Shown piece by piece: positions 5,812 through 17,672 of a DNA stretch of 64,000 nucleotides (position 1 is the stretch's first letter; each line of letters opens with the position of its first letter). The DNA comes from Nocardioides coralli (GTDB taxonomy: Bacteria; Actinomycetota; Actinomycetes; Propionibacteriales; Nocardioidaceae): positions 1,240,001 through 1,304,000 of the forward strand of contig NZ_CP082273.1 in the NCBI RefSeq assembly GCF_019880385.1, in the 5' to 3' direction. Under the pieces are notes generated by a model. The model saw only the letters and a list, made by a program, of their open reading frames with translations. It was not told the origin of the DNA and made no database searches. A program made the position numbers and the translations under genes.

Positions 5812-8304
5812 ATGAGCGAGCAGACCGAGCAGACCGAGCGCGACGCGGCGTACGACGTCCACGCGGCCGAGACGAAGTGGCAGCGGGTGTGGCGGGAGAT
5901 GCAGCCCTTCACCGCCGACGACGAGGTCGTCCTGAGCGGGGCGCGCGAGAAGCGCTACGCGCTGACGATGTTCCCCTACCCCAGCGGCGACCTGCACATG
6001 GGTCATGCCGAGGTCACCGCGCTGCACGACGTGGTCGCCCGCTACTGGCGCCAGCGGGGCTACGAGGTCATGAACCCGATGGGGTGGGACTCCTTCGGGC
6101 TGCCCGCGGAGAACGCCGCCATCAAGAACGACGAGCACCCGGCGACCTACACCTACGCCAACATCGACACCCAGCTGGAGTCCTTCCAGAACTACGGGAT
6201 CAGCTTCGACTGGACCCGTCGCTTCAACACCAGCGACCCCAGCTACTACCGCTGGACCCAGTGGCTGTTCCTGAAGTTCCGGGAGCGTGGCCTGGCCTAC
6301 CGCAAGAACAGCCCGGTCAACTGGTGCCCCCAGGACCAGACGGTGCTGGCCAACGAGCAGGTGGTCGACGGCCACTGCGAGCGCTGCGGGGCCGAGGTCA
6401 CCAAGCGCGAGCTGACCCAGTGGTACTTCAGGATCACCGAGTACGCCCAGGAGCTGCACGACCAGCTGGACGTGCTGGCCCCGACCTGGCCCGAGCGCGT
6501 CATCACCGCCCAGCGGAACTGGATCGGTCGTTCCGAGGGCGCTCACGTGGAGTTCCCCATCGAGGGCACCGACGAGGTGCTGACCGTCTACACCACGCGT
6601 CCTGACACGGTCTTCGGTGCGACGTTCATGGTCGTCGCCGCCGACGCCGCCCTGGCCGACCGGCTGGTCACCGACGAGCAGCGGCCGGCGTTCGAGGCCT
6701 ACCGCGAGGAGGTCCGCAAGGCCAGCGAGATCGAACGCCAGTCGACCGACCGGCCCAAGACCGGGGTCGACCTGGGGGTCACGGCGGTCAACCCGCTGAC
6801 CGGGGAGTCGATCCCGGTGTGGGCCGCCGACTACGTGCTGGCCGACTACGGCACCGGGGCGATCATGGCGGTCCCCGGGCAGGACCAGCGCGACTGGGAC
6901 TTCGCCACGAAGTTCGGGCTGCCGATCGTCCGGACCGTGCAGCCGCCGGAGGGCTGGGAGGGCGAGGCCTACGTCGGCGAGGGCCCGGCCATCAACTCGG
7001 CCAACGACGAGATCTCGCTGGACGGGCTGGAGGTCGAGGAGGCCAAGACCCGGATCATCGCGTGGCTGGAGGACAAGGGTCGCGGCACGGGAACGGTCAA
7101 CTTCCGGCTGCGTGACTGGCTGCTGAGCCGGCAGCGCTACTGGGGCGTCCCGATCCCGATCATCCACTGCGACCGGTGCGGCGAGGTGCCGGTCCCCGAG
7201 GACGAGCTGCCGGTCGAGCTGCCCGAGCTGCGCGGCGCCGACCTGAAGCCGAAGGGGGTCTCGCCCCTGGCCGCCGCCGAGGACTGGGTGAGCGTCGACT
7301 GCCCCCAGTGTGGCGGCGCCGCTCGGCGTGACTCCGACACCATGGACACCTTTGTGGACTCGTCCTGGTACATGTTCCGGTTCTGCTCGCCGAACGACGA
7401 CACGCAGGCCTTCGACCCCGCGCTGGTCAACGCCTGGATGCCGTGCGACATCTACGTCGGCGGCGTCGAGCACGCCGTGCTGCACCTGTTGTACGCGCGG
7501 TTCTTCACCAAGGCGCTGGCCGACATGGGGATGGTCGACTTCCGCGAGCCGTTCGCCGCGCAGCTGAACCAGGGCATCGTCATCAACCAGGGCAAGAAGA
7601 TGAGCAAGTCGCTGGGCAACGGCGTCAGCCTGGGGGAGCAGCTGCGCGAGTACGGCGTCGACGCGGTGCGCCTGACGCTGGTCTTCGCGGGGCCGCCCGA
7701 GGACGACATCGACTGGGCCGACATGTCGCCGGCCGGTTCCCTGCGGTTCCTGCAGCGGGCGCGGCGGCTGGCCGGTGACGTCACCTCCGAGCCCGGCACG
7801 GACCCCGCCTCCGGGGACGACGAGCTGCGGCGCGTCACCCACCGGACGCTGCAGGAGGCGGCGGACCTGGTCGAGGGCTACCGGTTCAACGTCATGGTGG
7901 CCCGGGTCATGGAGCTGGTGAACGCCACCCGGAAGGCGATCGACTCGGGAGCCGGACCGGCCGACCCCGCCGTCCGGGAGGCCGCCGAGGCGGTGGCCAT
8001 CGTGCTGAGCCTGGTGGCGCCGTACACGGCCGAGGAGATGTGGGAGCTGCTGGGCCACCGCCCGACGGTCGCCGACGCCGGCTGGCCGACGGTGGACGAG
8101 GCGCTGCTGGTGGAGGAGTCCGTGACCTGCGTCGTGCAGGTCAAGGGCAAGGTGCGCGCGCGACTGGAGGTCAGCCCCGACGTCACGGACGCCGACCTGG
8201 AGGCCGCGGCGCTGGCGGATCCTGCCGTGCAGCGGGCGATCGACGGGGCGCCGGTGCGCAAGGTGATCGTGCGCGCGCCCAAGCTGGTCAACGTCGTGGT
8301 GTGA
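5812..8304 (+). CDS. leuS: Leucyl-tRNA synthetase
   Basis: Class I synthetase charging tRNA-Leu, 830 residues. The HIGH-type motif is [15 protein letters not shown], the KMSKS loop is [11 protein letters not shown], and the CP1 editing domain has [12 protein letters not shown] and [20 protein letters not shown] Cys pair sits in HCDRCGE and a second in CPQCGG. The ATG at 5812 follows the leader terminator and a GA-rich weak ribosome site. An upstream in-frame GTG at 5773 lies directly after the terminator's T-run and would add 13 low-complexity residues. Control is probably by the leucine leader. The stop overlaps the following SDR gene as GTGA. Confidence 0.97.
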   Translation: MSEQTEQTERDAAYDVHAAETKWQRVWREMQPFTADDEVVLSGAREKRYALTMFPYPSGDLHMGHAEVTALHDVVARYWRQRGYEVMNPMGWDSFGLPAENAAIKNDEHPATYTYANIDTQLESFQNYGISFDWTRRFNTSDPSYYRWTQWLFLKFRERGLAYRKNSPVNWCPQDQTVLANEQVVDGHCERCGAEVTKRELTQWYFRITEYAQELHDQLDVLAPTWPERVITAQRNWIGRSEGAHVEFPIEGTDEVLTVYTTRPDTVFGATFMVVAADAALADRLVTDEQRPAFEAYREEVRKASEIERQSTDRPKTGVDLGVTAVNPLTGESIPVWAADYVLADYGTGAIMAVPGQDQRDWDFATKFGLPIVRTVQPPEGWEGEAYVGEGPAINSANDEISLDGLEVEEAKTRIIAWLEDKGRGTGTVNFRLRDWLLSRQRYWGVPIPIIHCDRCGEVPVPEDELPVELPELRGADLKPKGVSPLAAAEDWVSVDCPQCGGAARRDSDTMDTFVDSSWYMFRFCSPNDDTQAFDPALVNAWMPCDIYVGGVEHAVLHLLYARFFTKALADMGMVDFREPFAAQLNQGIVINQGKKMSKSLGNGVSLGEQLREYGVDAVRLTLVFAGPPEDDIDWADMSPAGSLRFLQRARRLAGDVTSEPGTDPASGDDELRRVTHRTLQEAADLVEGYRFNVMVARVMELVNATRKAIDSGAGPADPAVREAAEAVAIVLSLVAPYTAEEMWELLGHRPTVADAGWPTVDEALLVEESVTCVVQVKGKVRARLEVSPDVTDADLEAAALADPAVQRAIDGAPVRKVIVRAPKLVNVVV

Positions 8305-9041
8305 TCGTGGACCTGCGCTACCGGCTCGCGGCTGTGACGGGTGCCGGTGGCGGCCTCGGCCATGAGCTGGCGCTCGCCCTCGGTCGCGCGGGCGCGAGCG
8401 TGCTCGTCGTCGACCGCGACCCGGGCACGGCGGAGGCGACCGCCGCCGCCGTTCGCAGGTCTCGAGTCCCCGCGTGGCCGTTGCGGGCCGACGTGGGCGA
8501 GGACGCCGACTTGGTCGCCATCGCCGCGCGGGGACGGGACCTCGGCGGCCTTGACCTGCTCGTCAACAACGCGGGCGCGTGGACAGTGGGGGAGCAGTGG
8601 CCTGCCGCGCTGGCTACGGACTGGGGGCGAACCCTGGACGTCAACCTGAGAGCACCGATGCGGCTCACGCAGCTGTTCCTCGACGGCCTGGCTGGGAGGC
8701 GTGGCCGGGACGACGGCAGCCCAGCCGTCGTCAACATCTCCTCCAGCGCCGGCCTCGGAGCTGATGCCTACCGGTCACCCGAGTACGCCGCGGCCAAGGC
8801 AGGCCTGGTGCGCTTCACCACCTCGTTGTCTGATCCGGGCGCGACGGGCGGCGCGCGGGTCATGGCCGTCGTGCCCGGGTGGATCGGGCTCGACCGGGCA
8901 CAGGCGGAATGGGCGGCGTTGCCCGCTGAGGAGCGCGAGCACCTGCCCGCACTCGTTCCTCCTGCGGCGGTGTGCCGCGAGGTGCTGCGACTGTTCTCCC
9001 ACGGCTCGGCTGGCGAGGTGGTCGAGCTGCTGGGCGGATAG
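8301..9041 (+). CDS. SDR family oxidoreductase
   Basis: A 246-residue short-chain dehydrogenase. It has TGAGGGLG for cofactor binding (about residues 11-18), an acidic residue after the second strand (VVDRDPG) hinting at NAD preference, NNAG, NISSSAG with the catalytic Ser, and the catalytic pair in YAAAKAG. GTG at 8301 overlaps the leuS stop; GTG at 8307 is an alternative two codons later. It is shorter in the C-terminal part than classical SDRs and lacks the usual TG-x-x-x-x-VDGG end. Substrate unknown. Read-through from leuS is likely. Confidence 0.82.
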   Translation: MIVDLRYRLAAVTGAGGGLGHELALALGRAGASVLVVDRDPGTAEATAAAVRRSRVPAWPLRADVGEDADLVAIAARGRDLGGLDLLVNNAGAWTVGEQWPAALATDWGRTLDVNLRAPMRLTQLFLDGLAGRRGRDDGSPAVVNISSSAGLGADAYRSPEYAAAKAGLVRFTTSLSDPGATGGARVMAVVPGWIGLDRAQAEWAALPAEEREHLPALVPPAAVCREVLRLFSHGSAGEVVELLGG

Positions 9042-9050
9042 GGTCACGCC

Positions 9051-9908
9051 ATGTCTCGGACCGTGGTCGTCACCGACTCCACGGCCTCGCTGCCCCCGGC
9101 CGAGGCCGAGGAGCGCGGCATCGTCGTGGTGCCCCTGCAGGTCGTGATCGGCGCGACGTCGTACGACGAGGGCGCCGACGGTGCCACCCCCGAGATGGTC
9201 GCCGAAGCGCTGCGTGACTACCGCCCGGTCAGCACCTCGCGGCCCTCGCCCGCGGTGATGCGCGAGGTCTACGAGCGTGCCGCCGCCGACGGCGCCACCG
9301 AGATCGTGTCGGTGCACCTCTCCGGTGACATGAGCGGCACCTTCGAGTCAGCGCAGCTCGCAGCTCGCGACACGTCCGTGCCGGTCCACGCCGTCGACAG
9401 CCGCCAGGTGGGGATCGCCACCGGGCTGGCGGTGCTGGCCGCCTCGGACGTCGTCCTCGGCGGTGGTTCGGCGGCCGAGGCCGCGGCGGCCGCCCGGGAC
9501 CGCGCGGAGGGCACCACCTCGTTGTTCTACGTCGACACGCTCGACTACCTGCGACGCGGCGGCCGGATCGGCGCCGCCTCCGCCCTCCTCGGTGGGGCGC
9601 TCGCCGTCAAGCCGCTGCTGACCATCGAGGACGGGCGGGTCGCGACCCTGGAGAAGGTCCGCACCTCCGGTCGCGCGCTGGCACGGCTGGCCGAGCTCGC
9701 GGTCGAGGCGGCAGGAGACGGCCCCGTCGAGATCGGTGTCGCCCATCTCGCCAACCCCGATCGCGCCGACCACCTGGCCGACCAGCTCGGCACGCGGCTG
9801 GTCGACAACCTCGACGGACGGGCGGTCCGCTGCGGCGAGGTGGGGGCGGTGCTCGGGGCACACGTGGGCCCGGGGATGCTCGCGGTCTGCGTCGCCCGGC
9901 TCGGCTGA
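9051..9908 (+). CDS. DegV family fatty-acid-binding protein
   Basis: A 285-residue DegV/FakB-type protein. Members bind a fatty acid and in Firmicutes present it to the FakA kinase. Seen: TDSTASLP near the N-terminus, VSTSRPSP, the LSGDMSGTFESA loop, DSRQVGIATG, and YVDTLDYLRRGGRIGAA. TAGGGT at 9039-9044 is 6 bases before the ATG and overlaps the preceding TAG stop, so transcription is probably leaderless. No fakA-like kinase is in the window. DegV next to comEA-comEC is common in actinobacteria. Confidence 0.92.
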   Translation: MSRTVVVTDSTASLPPAEAEERGIVVVPLQVVIGATSYDEGADGATPEMVAEALRDYRPVSTSRPSPAVMREVYERAAADGATEIVSVHLSGDMSGTFESAQLAARDTSVPVHAVDSRQVGIATGLAVLAASDVVLGGGSAAEAAAAARDRAEGTTSLFYVDTLDYLRRGGRIGAASALLGGALAVKPLLTIEDGRVATLEKVRTSGRALARLAELAVEAAGDGPVEIGVAHLANPDRADHLADQLGTRLVDNLDGRAVRCGEVGAVLGAHVGPGMLAVCVARLG

Positions 9909-10005
9909 GGCGCGGGAGCGCACGTCACGGCCACCGGACGCCGCCTGCGCGTGCCGGTTCTCCACAGGCTTCCGTTCGGGGCTACCGCGGCCCGGTCCGG
10001 GTTCC

Positions 10006-10011
10006 TAGCGT
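10006..10011 (+). promoter_or_regulatory. -10 hexamer for leaderless comEA
   Basis: TAGCGT is 7 bases before the ATG at 10019. The 110-bp gap after degV holds no terminator that I can see. Confidence 0.5.
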
Positions 10012-10018
10012 CGGCGCC

Positions 10019-10900
10019 ATGGCGAGCCGACCCACCCGTGCCGAGCACGACGCCGCGGTCTCCCGCCGGCTGGGTCAGCTCGCCGCCGAGCTGGCTGCCG
10101 CCGGCAGCGCGACCCCGTCGTCACCGGCACCTGCGGGGGTCCGGGACTCGCCACCGGAGGCGGCGCCGGTACCCGAACCGGCGCCGCTTCCGGTTCCCGG
10201 CCGCCACGCCTCCCGTCGGCCGCGACGCCACGCCGCGTGGCTGCCGGAGCCGCTCCGTGGACGGGTGGGCCTCGGACCGGGACCGGTGGCCGTGGTGGCG
10301 GTGCTGGTGGCGGTGGGACTGGCCGTGACCACCTGGTGGGTGGTGCGGTCGGGGGCGTCCGAGGTCGTCCCGGTGACCCCGACCTCCCCGGCCGACCCCG
10401 CGGCCACCAGCTCACCTCTCGTCAGCAGCCCCGCCGGCCCGGCCACCGCACCCGCGACCGCGTCGGACGCCGCCGCCACGGTGACCGTCGACGTCGCGGG
10501 CAAGGTGCACCGGCCCGGCATCGTCGTCCTCGACGCCGGAGCGCGGGTGGTCGACGCCCTGGAGGCGGCGGGAGGGGCCCGACGCGGTGTCGACCTCACC
10601 GGTCTCAACCTGGCCCGGGTGCTGGTCGACGGTGAGCAGATCCTGGTCGGGCTCCCGGTCCTCGCCCCGACCGCGGCGCTGCCCACCGGTCCGGGACCGC
10701 CCGCAGGGTCGCTCGTCAACATCAACACCGCCTCGCTCACCGAGCTGGAGACCTTGCCCGAGGTCGGCCCGGTCACCGCTCAGGCTATCGTCAGCTGGCG
10801 CGAGGAGAACGGCGGGTTCACCGCCACCGAGGAGCTGCTCGAGGTCGACGGCATCGGTGAGGCGACGCTGGAGGCGATGGCTCCCTTCGTGACGGTCTGA
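10019..10900 (+). CDS. comEA: ComEA-like helix-hairpin-helix DNA-binding protein
   Basis: Membrane-anchored DNA receptor of the competence type, 293 residues. It has a long Pro/Ala-rich cytosolic N-terminus, one transmembrane segment at about residues 88-110 (VAVVAVLVAVGLAVTTWWVV), a Pro/Ser/Thr linker, an SLBB domain (VTVDVAGKVHRPGIV onward, about 160-220), and a C-terminal double HhH domain (LVNINTASLTELETLPEVGPVTAQAI to DGIGEATLEAM). This order is typical of ComEA. It is 4 bases upstream of comEC, and the two would bind and import single-stranded DNA. Whether this organism is competent is unknown. Confidence 0.93.
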   Translation: MASRPTRAEHDAAVSRRLGQLAAELAAAGSATPSSPAPAGVRDSPPEAAPVPEPAPLPVPGRHASRRPRRHAAWLPEPLRGRVGLGPGPVAVVAVLVAVGLAVTTWWVVRSGASEVVPVTPTSPADPAATSSPLVSSPAGPATAPATASDAAATVTVDVAGKVHRPGIVVLDAGARVVDALEAAGGARRGVDLTGLNLARVLVDGEQILVGLPVLAPTAALPTGPGPPAGSLVNINTASLTELETLPEVGPVTAQAIVSWREENGGFTATEELLEVDGIGEATLEAMAPFVTV

Positions 10901-10904
10901 CGAG

Positions 10905-13091
10905 GTGGAGCGGCCCGACCTGCGGATGCCGGCGCTCGCGCTCGCGGCCTGGCTCGGCGGCCTCGCGGCGGCCCTGGTGGGCGCGGTCGCCGTCCTGGTG
11001 CTGGTCCTCGGTGGCCTGGGGCTGGCCCGGCTACGGGGCAGTCGCACCCTGGCGGTGGCGGTCCTCGTGCTCGCAGCCGTGGGCGCGACCTCGTTGCTGC
11101 GTGCCGAGCAGGTCTCGGGCGACCCCGTGGCGCAGCTCGCGCGGGAGGGAGCCGTGGTGAGGGCCGAGGCGGTGCTGACGTCCGACCCGCGGCCGACGCG
11201 GTCGGGCTTCGGCGAGGGAGTGGTCGTCCGGGCGTCGGTGCGGAGCGTGACCGGCCGCGGGGCGACGTACCACCTGCGCTCGCCGGTGCTGCTGCTCGCC
11301 GACCCCGCCTGGTCGACGGCACCGCTCGGCGCTCGCGTCAGGTTCACCGCCCGGCTCGCGAGCCCCCGCTCCGGCGACCTCGCCGCCGTGGCCTCGACCG
11401 TCGGTCCACCGGACGTCGTGGCGGCCCCGGACGTCTGGTGGCGCGGCGCCGCGGTGGTCCGGTCCTCGCTGCGCGCGTCGGTCGAGGAGCGGCCCGCGGC
11501 ACAGCGTGCCCTCGTCCCGGCGCTGGTGGTGGGCGACGACACCGGGCTCGACGAGGGACTGGCCGAGCAGTTCCGGGCCACCGGCCTCACCCACCTGCTG
11601 GCGGTCTCCGGCACCAACCTGACGCTGGTGGTCGGCTTCCTGCTGCTGGCCGGGCGCTGGTGCGGCGTGCGCGGCCGCGGCCACTACCTGGTCGGCGCGC
11701 TCGCGATCGTCGGGTTCGTGCTGATCGCCCGGACCGAGCCGAGCGTGGTCCGGGCTGCGGCGATGGGGACCGTCGCGCTGGTCGGCATGGGCGTCGACGG
11801 CCGCCGGCGCGGCCCGCGCGCCCTGGGTGTCGCCGTGGTGGGCCTGCTGCTGGTCGATCCCGAGCTCGCCGTCTCGGTGGGCTTCGCGCTGTCGGCGGTG
11901 GCCACGGCCGGCATCCTGCTCCTCGCTCCCGGCTTCCGCGACGCCCTCGCCCGCTGGCTGCCGCGGTGGCTGGCCGGCGCGATCGCGGTGCCGCTCGCCG
12001 CCCAGCTCGCCTGCACGCCGCTGGTCGCGGGCATCTCGGGCCAGGTCAGCCTCGTCGCGGTCGGGGCCAACCTGCTCGTCGCGCCGGTGATCGGGCCCGC
12101 CACCGTGCTGGGGCTGGCCGGCGGGCTCGTCGGCCTGGTGTGGGCGCCGGTCGGGCGGCTCCTCGGCACGCTGGCGAGCTGGTGCGTCGCCTGGCTGGTG
12201 CTCGTCGCAGAACGAGGCGCCGACCTGCCCACCGCGGCCGTGGGGTGGGGCACGGGCGTGCTCGCGATCGCCGGGCTCACCGTCCTGACCGTCGTCACCT
12301 CGCTGGCCCTGCCCCGCCTGCTGCGAGCTCCGGTCCCCGGGCTGTCCTCTGCCTGTCTGCTGGTGCTGCTGGTGGCCGTGCCGCTCCCGACCCCCGGGTG
12401 GCCGCCCAGGGGATGGGTGCTGGTCGCCTGTGACGTCGGGCAGGGCGACGCCCTCGCCGTCCGGGTCGGAGCCGGCGCGGCGGTGGTCGTCGACGCCGGA
12501 CCCGATCCGGGTGCCGTCGACCGCTGCCTCGACCGGCTGCGGGTCGAGCAGGTGCCCCTGATGGTGCTCACCCACGACCACGCCGACCACGTCGACGGGG
12601 CGAGCGGGGTCGACGACGACCGCACGCTCGGGGAGGTCGAGACCAGCGACACCTCGCCCTACGGAGCGACGCGGGTCGTGGGCGAGGCGACCCTGCAGGT
12701 GCTGTGGCCCCCGCCCGATCTCGAGTCGGAGAACCCCAACGACACCAGCGTGGTGCTCCTGGTGGAGGTGCGCGGCGTCCGGCTCCTGCTCACCGGTGAC
12801 CTCGAGCCTCCGGGTCAGGCGGTGCTCGCCCGGACCTGGCCGGACCTGGCCGTCGACGTCCTCAAGGTGCCCCACCACGGCAGCCGCTACCAGGACCTCG
12901 GCTGGCTGCTCGGGCTCGGCGCCCGGGTCGCCGTCGTCTCGGCGGGGGTCGACAACGACTACGGTCACCCCTCGCCCGACACGGTACGACCGCTGCAGGC
13001 CGCCGGACTCGAGCTGCTCCGCACCGACCTCCACGGCGACGTCGCGGTGACCGTCGAGGACGGCGAGCTGGGTGTCGCCACGGCCCGATAG
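10905..13091 (+). CDS. comEC: ComEC/Rec2 family DNA-uptake channel
   Basis: A 728-residue integral membrane protein. An N-terminal pair of hydrophobic segments and an OB-like extracellular domain are followed by the multi-pass Competence domain (LLAVSGTNLTLVVGF is the family hallmark, about residues 228-243). A C-terminal metallo-beta-lactamase domain has CDVGQGDAL, the metal motif THDHADHVDG, LLLTGDLE and KVPHHGSR. All three canonical ComEC domains are present, so it looks intact. It starts with GTG four bases after comEA. The 3' end is close to holA, whose own -10 lies over the stop codon. Confidence 0.93.
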   Translation: MERPDLRMPALALAAWLGGLAAALVGAVAVLVLVLGGLGLARLRGSRTLAVAVLVLAAVGATSLLRAEQVSGDPVAQLAREGAVVRAEAVLTSDPRPTRSGFGEGVVVRASVRSVTGRGATYHLRSPVLLLADPAWSTAPLGARVRFTARLASPRSGDLAAVASTVGPPDVVAAPDVWWRGAAVVRSSLRASVEERPAAQRALVPALVVGDDTGLDEGLAEQFRATGLTHLLAVSGTNLTLVVGFLLLAGRWCGVRGRGHYLVGALAIVGFVLIARTEPSVVRAAAMGTVALVGMGVDGRRRGPRALGVAVVGLLLVDPELAVSVGFALSAVATAGILLLAPGFRDALARWLPRWLAGAIAVPLAAQLACTPLVAGISGQVSLVAVGANLLVAPVIGPATVLGLAGGLVGLVWAPVGRLLGTLASWCVAWLVLVAERGADLPTAAVGWGTGVLAIAGLTVLTVVTSLALPRLLRAPVPGLSSACLLVLLVAVPLPTPGWPPRGWVLVACDVGQGDALAVRVGAGAAVVVDAGPDPGAVDRCLDRLRVEQVPLMVLTHDHADHVDGASGVDDDRTLGEVETSDTSPYGATRVVGEATLQVLWPPPDLESENPNDTSVVLLVEVRGVRLLLTGDLEPPGQAVLARTWPDLAVDVLKVPHHGSRYQDLGWLLGLGARVAVVSAGVDNDYGHPSPDTVRPLQAAGLELLRTDLHGDVAVTVEDGELGVATAR

Positions 13092-13094
13092 GGT
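13089..13094 (+). promoter_or_regulatory. -10 hexamer for leaderless holA
   Basis: TAGGGT overlaps the comEC stop codon and is 7 bases before the ATG at 13102. It decides the holA start in favour of 13102 over GTG 13072. Confidence 0.5.
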
Positions 13095-13101
13095 CCGGGC
13101 C

Positions 13102-14085
13102 ATGGCCGGCCCGCGAGCAGCAGACGTCCTCGGCCGGGTCACCCTCGTGACCGGCAAGGAGGAGTTCCTGGGGGAGCGGTCCGTCGCCGAGGTGCGCGCG
13201 GCCGTGATGGCCCACGACGACGAGGCGGAGCTCTCCGAGACCCGCGGCGTCGACCTCGCTCCCGCGTCCCTGGGCGAGCTCGCCGCCCCGTCCCTCTTCT
13301 CCGCCACCCGCTGCGTGGTCGTCCGGGGCCTGGAGGACCTGCCCGAGGAGTCGGTCGAGGGGTTGCTGGCCTACGCCGCCTCGCCGGTCGACGAGGTGGC
13401 GCTGGTCCTCGTCCACGGTGGGGGCCAGAAGGGCTCGGGTGTCCTCACGAAGCTCCGCAAGCTCGGATCGGTCACGGAGGTGAAGTCGGCGGAGCTGAAG
13501 GCCTCCGAGTTCCCCGGCTTCGTGGCCGCCGAGGTGCGCGCCGCCGGCGGCCGGATCGAGCAGGAGGCGGCAGCGGCCCTGGTGCAGGCCGTGGGCCAGG
13601 ACCTCCGCTCGCTCGCCGCGGCCGCCTCACAGCTGGTCGCCGACTTCCCCGACAGCACGCTCGGCGTCGACGAGGTCCGGAAGTACTTCGGGGGTCGGGC
13701 CGAGGCCAAGTCCTTCGCGGTCGCCGACGCGGCGTTCTGGGGACGGCGCGCCGCGGCGCTGGAGGAGCTGCGGTGGGCCCTCGACACCGGCACCCCACCC
13801 GTCCTGGTCACCTCGGCCTTCGCCGGCAGTGCCCGCAGCGTCGCCCGCTACCTCGCGGCGCCGCGCGGCATGCGCGACGGAGACCTGGCCCGCGAGCTCG
13901 GCGTACCCCCCTGGAAGGTGCGGACGGTGCGCGACCAGTCCCGCGCCTGGACGGAGAGTGGCATCGCCCGGGTGATCCGGGCGGTCGCCCAGGCCGACGC
14001 CGACATCAAGGGTGCCGCCAGCGACGCCTCCTACACCCTCGAGCGGCTCGTGCTGAGCGTGACCGGCTTCCGCGACCAGCGGTAG
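13102..14085 (+). CDS. holA: DNA polymerase III delta subunit
   Basis: Clamp-loader subunit that opens the sliding clamp, 327 residues from this start. Features: LVTGKEEFLGERSV (AAA+-like, with the degenerate Walker region of delta), a middle helical region, and the C-terminal collar domain with FWGRRAAALEELRWAL and LGVPPWKVRTVRDQSRAW. The DNA polymerase III delta fold and its position between comEC and rpsT are the standard actinobacterial arrangement. A GTG at 13072 would extend the protein by 10 residues and overlap comEC; the leaderless -10 argues for 13102. Confidence 0.94.
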   Translation: MAGPRAADVLGRVTLVTGKEEFLGERSVAEVRAAVMAHDDEAELSETRGVDLAPASLGELAAPSLFSATRCVVVRGLEDLPEESVEGLLAYAASPVDEVALVLVHGGGQKGSGVLTKLRKLGSVTEVKSAELKASEFPGFVAAEVRAAGGRIEQEAAAALVQAVGQDLRSLAAAASQLVADFPDSTLGVDEVRKYFGGRAEAKSFAVADAAFWGRRAAALEELRWALDTGTPPVLVTSAFAGSARSVARYLAAPRGMRDGDLARELGVPPWKVRTVRDQSRAWTESGIARVIRAVAQADADIKGAASDASYTLERLVLSVTGFRDQR

Positions 14086-14099
14086 GGGCCGAAATGCAA

Positions 14100-14126
14100 G
14101 AGAACCCGCCACGAGGGCGGGTTCTC
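14100..14126. terminator. Bidirectional terminator between holA and rpsT
   Basis: GAGAACCCGCC and GGCGGGTTCTC form a perfect 11-bp stem around ACGAG. The genes on both sides converge on it: holA ends at 14085 and rpsT at 14141. Confidence 0.8.
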
Positions 14127-14140
14127 GCAGGAGCGGTGCG

Positions 14141-14401
14141 TCAGAGGGACGACGCGCGCTTCATGATGGCCGACTTGCGGTTGGCGGCCTGGTTCTTGTG
14201 GATGACACCCTTGGAGACCGCCTTGTCGAGCTTGCGAGCGGCCTCGCGGCTCGCCGCGACGGCGGTGTCCTTGTCTCCGGCGTCAGCGGCCTCGCGGAAC
14301 TTGCGCACGGCGGTCTTCAGGCCGGTCTTGACGGCCTTGTTGCGCTCGTGACGCTTCTGGTTCTGCTTGTTCCGCTTGATCTGGGACTTGATGTTCGCCA
14401 C
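14141..14401 (-). CDS. rpsT: 30S ribosomal protein S20
   Basis: An 86-residue basic protein binding the 5' domain of 16S rRNA. The N-terminus [21 protein letters not shown] and the end [22 protein letters not shown] are diagnostic, and the length is standard. A GAAGG ribosome site precedes the ATG. It is transcribed alone, opposite to holA and lepA, with a terminator shared with holA. Confidence 0.98.
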   Translation of the reverse strand: MANIKSQIKRNKQNQKRHERNKAVKTGLKTAVRKFREAADAGDKDTAVAASREAARKLDKAVSKGVIHKNQAANRKSAIMKRASSL

Positions 14402-14533
14402 TGATGAAGCCTTCGAGTCGGTGGATGAGGTGCTGATGCTGTGGTCGGCGCGGTCTGCCGCGCGCGACGTGCAAGGTTAGCAGCGCGCCGTCGGCGCACC
14501 CAAATCACGAGAGGGGCCGGTCGGCGACCCGCG

Positions 14534-15472
14534 TCAGGCCCAACCGCGCCGTTCGGCGAGCCATTCCCAGCACACCTCGCCCTGCCAGCGCTGGTGGTCG
14601 CGCAGGTAGGGGGAGGTCGAGGGCACCGGGTCGCCGGCGGACTTGAGGAAGTAGCCCGTCACCAGCGCCAGCACCGCGTCGACCGCCTCGGCGGGTACGT
14701 CGTGGAGCAGCGGTCGGGCGCGGATCACGGCGTCGACGTCGATCCCGTCACCACGCGGGCCGACGAGCAGCAGCAGCGAGTCGAGCCACGGGGCGCCGAC
14801 CACAGGCCAGTTCCAGTCGCAGAAGAGGGTGCGGCCGTCGCGGGCCAGCAGCACGTTGTCGTCGCGCAGGTCGGTGTGGACGACGGTGTCCCCGCGGGTG
14901 ACCTCGGCGAAGCCGGCCGCCAGGGCCGCAGCCTCCTCGCCGTGGGCAAGGTCGGGGCGCCGGGCCAGCACCGACTCCCAGTGGCCGACGAAGGAGGCCA
15001 GCTCCGCCTCGAAGGTCTCCAGCGCCAGGGCCTCCGGCGCCGGCGTCAGCACCTCGGCTGCGGCCTCCAGGGTGTCCAGGCAGCGGTCGAGGTCTCCGAG
15101 CTGCCACGGGCGAGCCGGCTGGTCGGCCTCGACGTGCTCGATCCCCAGCACGACCCAGTCGTCGTCCTCGACCCAGAGCAGGGCCGGAGCCGGCGCGGCC
15201 GCGGGGAGCGCGGCCAGCTTGCGGGCCTCCTCGCGGTAGGCGTCGGCGAAGACCGGCTGTGCCCGGGCCGAGGCTGCCTTGACGAAGTGACGACTGCCGT
15301 CCTCGCAGATGAGCACCGAGGCGAAGCCGGGGGTGAAACCACGGTTCTGGCTCTGGGCCTCGACGACGGGGGAGCCGCAGCGGCGCTCGATCATCGTGCG
15401 CAGCGGCGGGGGCAGGAATCGCCACTCCAGTCTCCGAGCGGTCTCGGACGTGAGCGGGGGAGCGAGCTGCAT
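14534..15472 (-). CDS. Phosphotransferase (APH family) protein
   Basis: A 312-residue member of the aminoglycoside-phosphotransferase-like kinase fold. A Lys for ATP is in RHFVKAASA, the catalytic loop is VVHTDLRDDNVLL, and the metal-binding DxD-like site is FCDWNWP. The substrate may be a small molecule unrelated to antibiotics, as for most genomic members. I chose ATG 15472 (MQLAPPLTSETARR); an extension to 15643 adds 57 low-complexity Arg/Pro-rich residues. It reads away from lepA. A second, different phosphotransferase lies just after lepA. Confidence 0.78.
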   Translation of the reverse strand: MQLAPPLTSETARRLEWRFLPPPLRTMIERRCGSPVVEAQSQNRGFTPGFASVLICEDGSRHFVKAASARAQPVFADAYREEARKLAALPAAAPAPALLWVEDDDWVVLGIEHVEADQPARPWQLGDLDRCLDTLEAAAEVLTPAPEALALETFEAELASFVGHWESVLARRPDLAHGEEAAALAAGFAEVTRGDTVVHTDLRDDNVLLARDGRTLFCDWNWPVVGAPWLDSLLLLVGPRGDGIDVDAVIRARPLLHDVPAEAVDAVLALVTGYFLKSAGDPVPSTSPYLRDHQRWQGEVCWEWLAERRGWA

Positions 15473-15794
15473 GCCGGCATCCTCACATCGCAGCGGCGGG
15501 ATGGCGGGGCCGACGCCCCGGGAGGGGAGGGGCTGCGCGGAGGGCGGCGCGCCGAGCGAAGTCCGAGCAGGTGCCCCCACCCGCGCCCGGACGCAGGTGG
15601 ACCTTCTCCGTTCTGTCACGGACCGGGAACCCCCCGGTGTCAACCGGTCCGTGTGACGCCACCCCCCGGCAGCCTTACCCCATCAACGCACCGGGGGGCC
15701 GAAGGTCACGGCCTCCGCCGGCAGTTCTGGTTCGCGACGTCCCCCGTGGAAGAATCGGCCTCCCGCCCGCATCCGCGACCGACGAAAGCAGTCC
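15473..15794. other. Intergenic region between the phosphotransferase and lepA, with one strong inverted repeat
   Basis: CACGGACCGG (15617-15626) and CCGGTCCGTG (15644-15653) form a perfect 10-bp inverted repeat with a 17-base GC-rich loop. There is no T-run, so it may be an operator or leader hairpin rather than a terminator. Nothing else was recognised in this 322-bp stretch. Confidence 0.45.
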
Positions 15795-17669
<1,875 letters not shown>

Positions 17670-17672
17670 CCG

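Noticed and set aside
5725..8058. Very long open frame on the minus strand opposite leuS (similarly opposite lepA, and at 21310-24246 and 2038-3993)
   Set aside because: Composition is repetitive Arg/Gly/Val/Asp-rich and matches no family; the opposite strand encodes well-known proteins. Long antisense frames are expected from third-position GC bias.
9958..9966. TTCTCCACA resembling a DnaA box upstream of comEA
   Set aside because: Single copy with one mismatch to TTGTCCACA/TTATCCACA; no cluster, dnaA or dnaN gene nearby.
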